Positions 62,201-64,000 of a DNA stretch of 64,000 bases are shown one piece after another. The notes beneath the pieces were generated by a model. The model ran no database searches. It was not told where the DNA came from and saw only the letters and a list, made by a program, of their open reading frames with translations. Both the position numbers and the translations under genes were made by a program. How positions within the stretch are numbered: position 1 is the first letter of the stretch; every line of letters starts with the position of its first letter. Source of the stretch: Haliotis asinina (lineage: Eukaryota; Mollusca; Gastropoda; Lepetellida; Haliotidae); NCBI RefSeq assembly GCF_037392515.1, contig NC_090282.1:58304843-58368842 (forward strand). Reading direction: 5' to 3'.

Positions 62201-64000
62201 CCACAGACAAAAGCAACCTTATGGACAATGTTGCTAATGCAAAGAAGTGTTCCCAAATTGTTTGTTTTCGATTATTAGAAAACATTTGCTAGGTTGTGTA
62301 GTCAGTGCAGACACTCTTCTGTGTAATTGGACCACCATTTCTGGAGATTGTTTGTTGTTTAGTGCCTGTCAGCTTGTTGCCTGTAAATGTTCTAGTTCAG
62401 TCAAGCAATCCAGTGACTGATACTGATAAGTCTGCTGACTATGAAGATCTAGGTGGTAGGTTGGTAATGAGCATGTAATCTTCATGGAATTACATTAAAT
62501 TGTTGACCACTACTTGCTTATGCTGTAGATCACTGGATTGGCTAGTCCAGACTTGATTATTTACAGACCAATGCCATAAAGCTGGAATATGGCAGAGTGA
62601 CACATAAAACTGCACTCACTCACTTGTCTGTTTATATTGATGATCATGATGTTTCAGTGCCTGACCTCCAGAACTACCTTGACCCTTCTTATACCGAGGA
62701 ACTGACCACTTCTAATGACACCAAAGCTGAAATCATCCTTGCAGGTCAGACAAAGATATTTGTTGTAATATAATACCCTTCTGGGTGCCTTCTCTTGTGT
62801 CATGTAGTCACAGTGGTGTTCAGGTTGTGTGCTAGCTGAGTGGTTAAAGTATCCGCTTGTAACGCTGAAGTCCCAGGTTCGATTCCTCACATGGGTACAA
62901 TGTGTCAAGCCCATTCTTGGTGTCCTCCCTCCGGCTGGAAGTGTATTATCACCAAATGAAATAATATTTACTCTTTAATTATGCTTATCTTTACTACTAT
63001 CAGAGAAACAAAACTATGGAACATAGATCTCTGCCTAATGATGACGATTTGAAGGCCAGGAAGTAAGTAATTGGTGTACACAGCAGCAGTAGATAAAATC
63101 TCATGTCTGGGGACTTTTCTGTACAGTAGGACGTTTGATATTGTTAATTCTTAAGGGCATTGTGTTCACAGAGGAGGACTTCCTTCGTCAGCAGGCGACT
63201 CGACTGGAGAGGATGCAGAACTTGGAGGAGCTGTTTGATAGTGAGCACATAAAGGGTAGGTGTCAGTGAACATATAAAGGGTAGGTGACAGTGAACACGT
63301 AAAGGGTAGGTGTCAGTGAACATATAAAGGGTAGGTGACAGTGAACACATAAAGGGTAGGTGTCAGGGAACATATAAAGGGTAGGTAACAGTGAACACAT
63401 AAAGGGTAGGTGTCAGGGAACATATAAAGGGTAGGTAACAGTGAATGTATAAAGGGTAGGTGACAGTGAACACATAAAGGGTATATGTCAGTGAACTTAC
63501 AGGGGGTAGGTGTCAGTGCACATATTTATAAAGGGTAGGTGTCAGTAACTGCTTAAAAGATAAATGTCAATCACTGCGCAAAGAAAGGATATCAGGCAGT
63601 GCATAAAGGATGGGTATAAAGGATAGGTGTCACTGAATGCATGAAGGATGGGTATCAGTCAGTGCATAAAGGACTAGTATAAAGGGTGGGTGTCACTGAA
63701 GGCACAAAGAATGGGTGTCAGGGCATAAAGGGTAGGTGTCATGCAATGCATAAAACTTGGCTCTCAGTGAATGTGTAAAGAGTGGGTGCATCTTGTCCAT
63801 CAATGGAGATCATACTCAGATAATAATGAATTATTCTTGACATCTATAGATCAAAGATACTAAAATGTAACACTTGCATTAACTGTTTAATCTTTGAAAG
63901 TAGAATGTCAAGGATGAATTCACAGATTTTGGTTTGGTTGAAGGGGGATAACTCTTATTATTTACCTTAACATTCCAGCTACACCAAAACTGGCAGGGAA
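47226..64000 (+). CDS. DCTN3: Dynactin subunit 3 (p22/p24), 5' part; runs off the window
   Basis: Dynactin subunit 3 is a coiled-coil shoulder protein of dynactin, the activator of cytoplasmic dynein. Exons seen are 47226-47324, 61729-61813, 62658-62744, 63172-63255 and the start of a fifth at 63979; all borders are GT/AG with matching phases (0,1,1,1). Translation begins MASTCQIDVLEKRIERLEAL (human has LQRLQARVEELERWVYG in this place). It continues with IDNLSNIQSKVVAATAGRKK, LPDLQNYLDPSYTEELT (human IEDLIKYLDPEYIDRI), AEIILAEEDFLRQQATRLER (human FILAEEQFILSQVALLEQ) and LFDSEHIKATPKLAG (human MLDSAHIKAVPEHAA). About 126 residues are present of roughly 185 expected. ATG 47226 has A at -3 and G at +4. 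Intron 1 is 14.4 kb and repeat-rich. The exon 4 donor lies inside a tandem repeat. Confidence 0.9.
47933..48046. mobile_element. Foldback MITE in DCTN3 intron 1
   Basis: Two arms of about 53 bp are inverted copies around an 8-bp centre (GAGGTGCA region). The outer ends are TGTTTTGAAAGGGTGTA and TACACCCTTTCAAAACA, and the inner ends TATTTCCT and AGGAAATA. Roughly 80 percent of positions pair. Confidence 0.8.
49717..50073. repeat. 179-bp tandem duplication
   Basis: The block starting GGATTCATGAATATG-like at 49717 is repeated directly at 49896 with a 179-bp period and only a handful of differences. It ends at the words GAAAGCCTGTGGTTAG. It lies in DCTN3 intron 1, with no coding content. Confidence 0.93.
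50269..50505 (+). mobile_element. SINE family B with CCAA-type tail
   Basis: Plus-strand copy: CAGTGAAGAGTCAGGTTAGA, GCGACTAACGGGATGGGGTG, ACACATGTCATCGTATCCCA, GTGCTGTTGATCACAGG. The 3' end is TTTAAGCAACAAACCAACCA, not the ACTC type. Confidence 0.82.
51053..51202. mobile_element. Foldback MITE in DCTN3 intron 1
   Basis: Arms at about 51053-51110 and 51146-51202 are inverted copies with about 85 percent pairing. The best block, ACTATGTTTACGACA and TGTCGTAAACATAGT, is perfect, and GCCTAAAT pairs with ATTTAGGC. A 35-bp loop separates them. Confidence 0.82.
51504..51652 (+). mobile_element. SINE family A, diverged
   Basis: GGGTGATGTGGTGGCATACT head, a decayed A box, B box GGTTTGATTCCCC, ACATGGGTGAAATGTGTGAA body, and a decayed tail. 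Confidence 0.72.
53044..53208 (+). mobile_element. SINE family A
   Basis: Head GGGTAGTCTAGTGGTTGAAG, B box GGTTTGATTCCCC, tail ATTGCTAGAAGCGGCATAAA, and an ACTC run of five units. Confidence 0.88.
54015..54620. mobile_element. hAT-like MITE, family 2
   Basis: Left end CATCCTCGATATCTCC and right end with GAGCCGTAGATGCATCCAGG, then GTGGAGATTTATTGGAACAT, match the 58586-59091 copy. The last 20 bp of the right end are decayed and no clear target duplication remains. DCTN3 intron 1. Confidence 0.72.
55517..55678 (+). mobile_element. SINE family A
   Basis: Head GGGGTAACTCAGTGGTAAAA, B box GGTTCGATTCCCC, body ACATGGGTACAAAGTGTTAA, CACCGTGATATTGCTGGAGT tail. Confidence 0.87.
56000..58340. other. 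DCTN3 intron 1 segment without recognised repeats
   Basis: No exon or listed repeat was recognised. A 68-codon frame at 57241-57447 has no known domain. Its beginning, GGTCCCGGTGGC, recalls the family C SINE head but diverges at once. Confidence 0.4.
58341..58532 (+). mobile_element. SINE family B
   Basis: Head CCTGTGAAGATCTGAGTTAG, then GCTTGTCGTAAGAGGTGACT, GGCTCGCTGACATGGTTGAC, ATTGTCTGGTCCAGACTCAA, and a decayed tail after AAAGCTGGAATGTTG. Confidence 0.85.
58586..59091. mobile_element. hAT-like MITE, family 2, best copy
   Basis: A 506-bp non-coding element with inverted ends of about 110 bp. The ends are CATCCTCGATATCTCCAGGG and CCCTGGAGACATCGAGGATG, continuing through the TATACGTTCCGATAAG and GCATCTACGGCTCTG blocks. 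CATTATTT at 58577-58584 and 59092-59099 is an exact 8-bp target duplication, with one extra C at the left. This fits hAT. DCTN3 intron 1. Confidence 0.88.
60301..60457 (+). mobile_element. SINE family A
   Basis: Head GGGGTAGCCAAGTGGTTATA, B box GGTTTGAATCC, body ACAATGTGTGTATCC, tail GATATTGCTGAAATATTG. Confidence 0.8.
60466..60563 (+). mobile_element. SINE family A, 5' truncated
   Basis: Starts just before the B box (GGGTTTGATTCCCC) and continues with ACATAGGTACAATGTTTGAA. It sits directly after another family A copy in the same orientation, giving a tandem pair. Confidence 0.7.
62512..62623 (+). mobile_element. SINE family B, 3' half
   Basis: GTAGATCACTGGATTGGCTA, GATTATTTACAGACCAATGC, AAAGCTGGAATATGGCAG, then an ACTCACTCACTT end. 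It ends only about 35 bp before DCTN3 exon 3. Confidence 0.78.
62829..62941 (+). mobile_element. SINE family A, 3' truncated
   Basis: Head GCTAGCTGAGTGGTTAAAGT, perfect B box GGTTCGATTCC, body ACATGGGTACAATGTGTCAA. The tail is missing after GGTGTCCTCC. DCTN3 intron 3. Confidence 0.82.
63241..63530. repeat. 25-bp minisatellite spanning the DCTN3 exon 4 splice donor
   Basis: About eleven 25-bp units with the core CATATAAAGGGTAGGTGACA. Odd and even units alternate (CACATA with TGTCA, CATATA with TGACA), so a 50-bp dimer was also amplified. The first unit begins in exon 4 (63241-63255) and contains the real exon end AAAGG|GTAGGT. Most later units keep the same donor-like word. Confidence 0.93.
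63531..63790. repeat. Degenerate continuation of the 25-bp array
   Basis: Irregular copies of GCATAAAGGATGGGT and AAAGGGTAGGTGTCA words with variable spacing. This is an older or decayed part of the same array. Confidence 0.75.

Noticed and set aside
63144-63350. Minus-strand repetitive frame near the right edge
   Set aside because: It is the 25-bp array and DCTN3 exon 4 read backwards.
1-64000. LTR retroelements, Polintons or other virus-like elements
   Set aside because: No paired long terminal repeats and no capsid, envelope, integrase or polymerase B signature were recognised.

Overview
The window looks like nuclear DNA of a gastropod mollusc, most likely an abalone (Haliotis). This is inferred from intron-rich animal genes and from dozens of copies of two short interspersed repeat families that I associate with abalone sequence. 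No prokaryotic, organellar or viral block was seen, and no CRISPR array, rRNA or functional tRNA gene.

Five coding loci can be supported. (1) PHAX, the snRNA export adaptor, lies on + at 3893-12735 with five coding exons. (2) A YqaJ-type PD-(D/E)xK nuclease lies on - at 18748-20863 with two coding exons, converging tail-to-tail with PHAX. (3) An intact Tc1/mariner transposon with a full 326-residue transposase occupies 23555-24851. (4) LARP6, an RNA-binding La-related protein, lies on - at 41086-42621 as a single coding exon. (5) DCTN3 (dynactin p22/p24) lies on + from 47226 and runs off the right edge, with a 14.4 kb first intron. A sixth, weak candidate is a cysteine-rich secreted-type exon on - near 29428-29852 that resembles the C-terminal half of an IL-17-like cytokine.

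By region: 1-3.8 kb has no recognisable gene. 3.9-12.7 kb is PHAX, whose introns hold an antisense truncated LINE, a hAT-like MITE and SINEs. 12.7-18.5 kb is gene-poor spacer with SINEs. 18.6-21.9 kb is the YqaJ gene. 22-40 kb is accessory DNA: SINEs, the Tc1 element, a 46-bp minisatellite with a four-unit higher-order period, several MITEs and a palindromic SINE cluster. 40-43 kb is LARP6 and its upstream region. 43-47 kb is spacer with SINEs and a tetranucleotide repeat. 47-64 kb is DCTN3 with repeat-rich introns.

The host genes serve unrelated cell functions (RNA export, RNA binding, dynein motor); no operon-like logic is visible. The most notable structures are the DCTN3 exon 4 splice donor lying inside a 25-bp tandem array, two SINE families that share one 3' tail and come with alternative tail variants, and two hAT-like MITE families with 8-bp target duplications, one including a 65-bp copy that is almost only its two ends. 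I found no convincing new multi-gene system.
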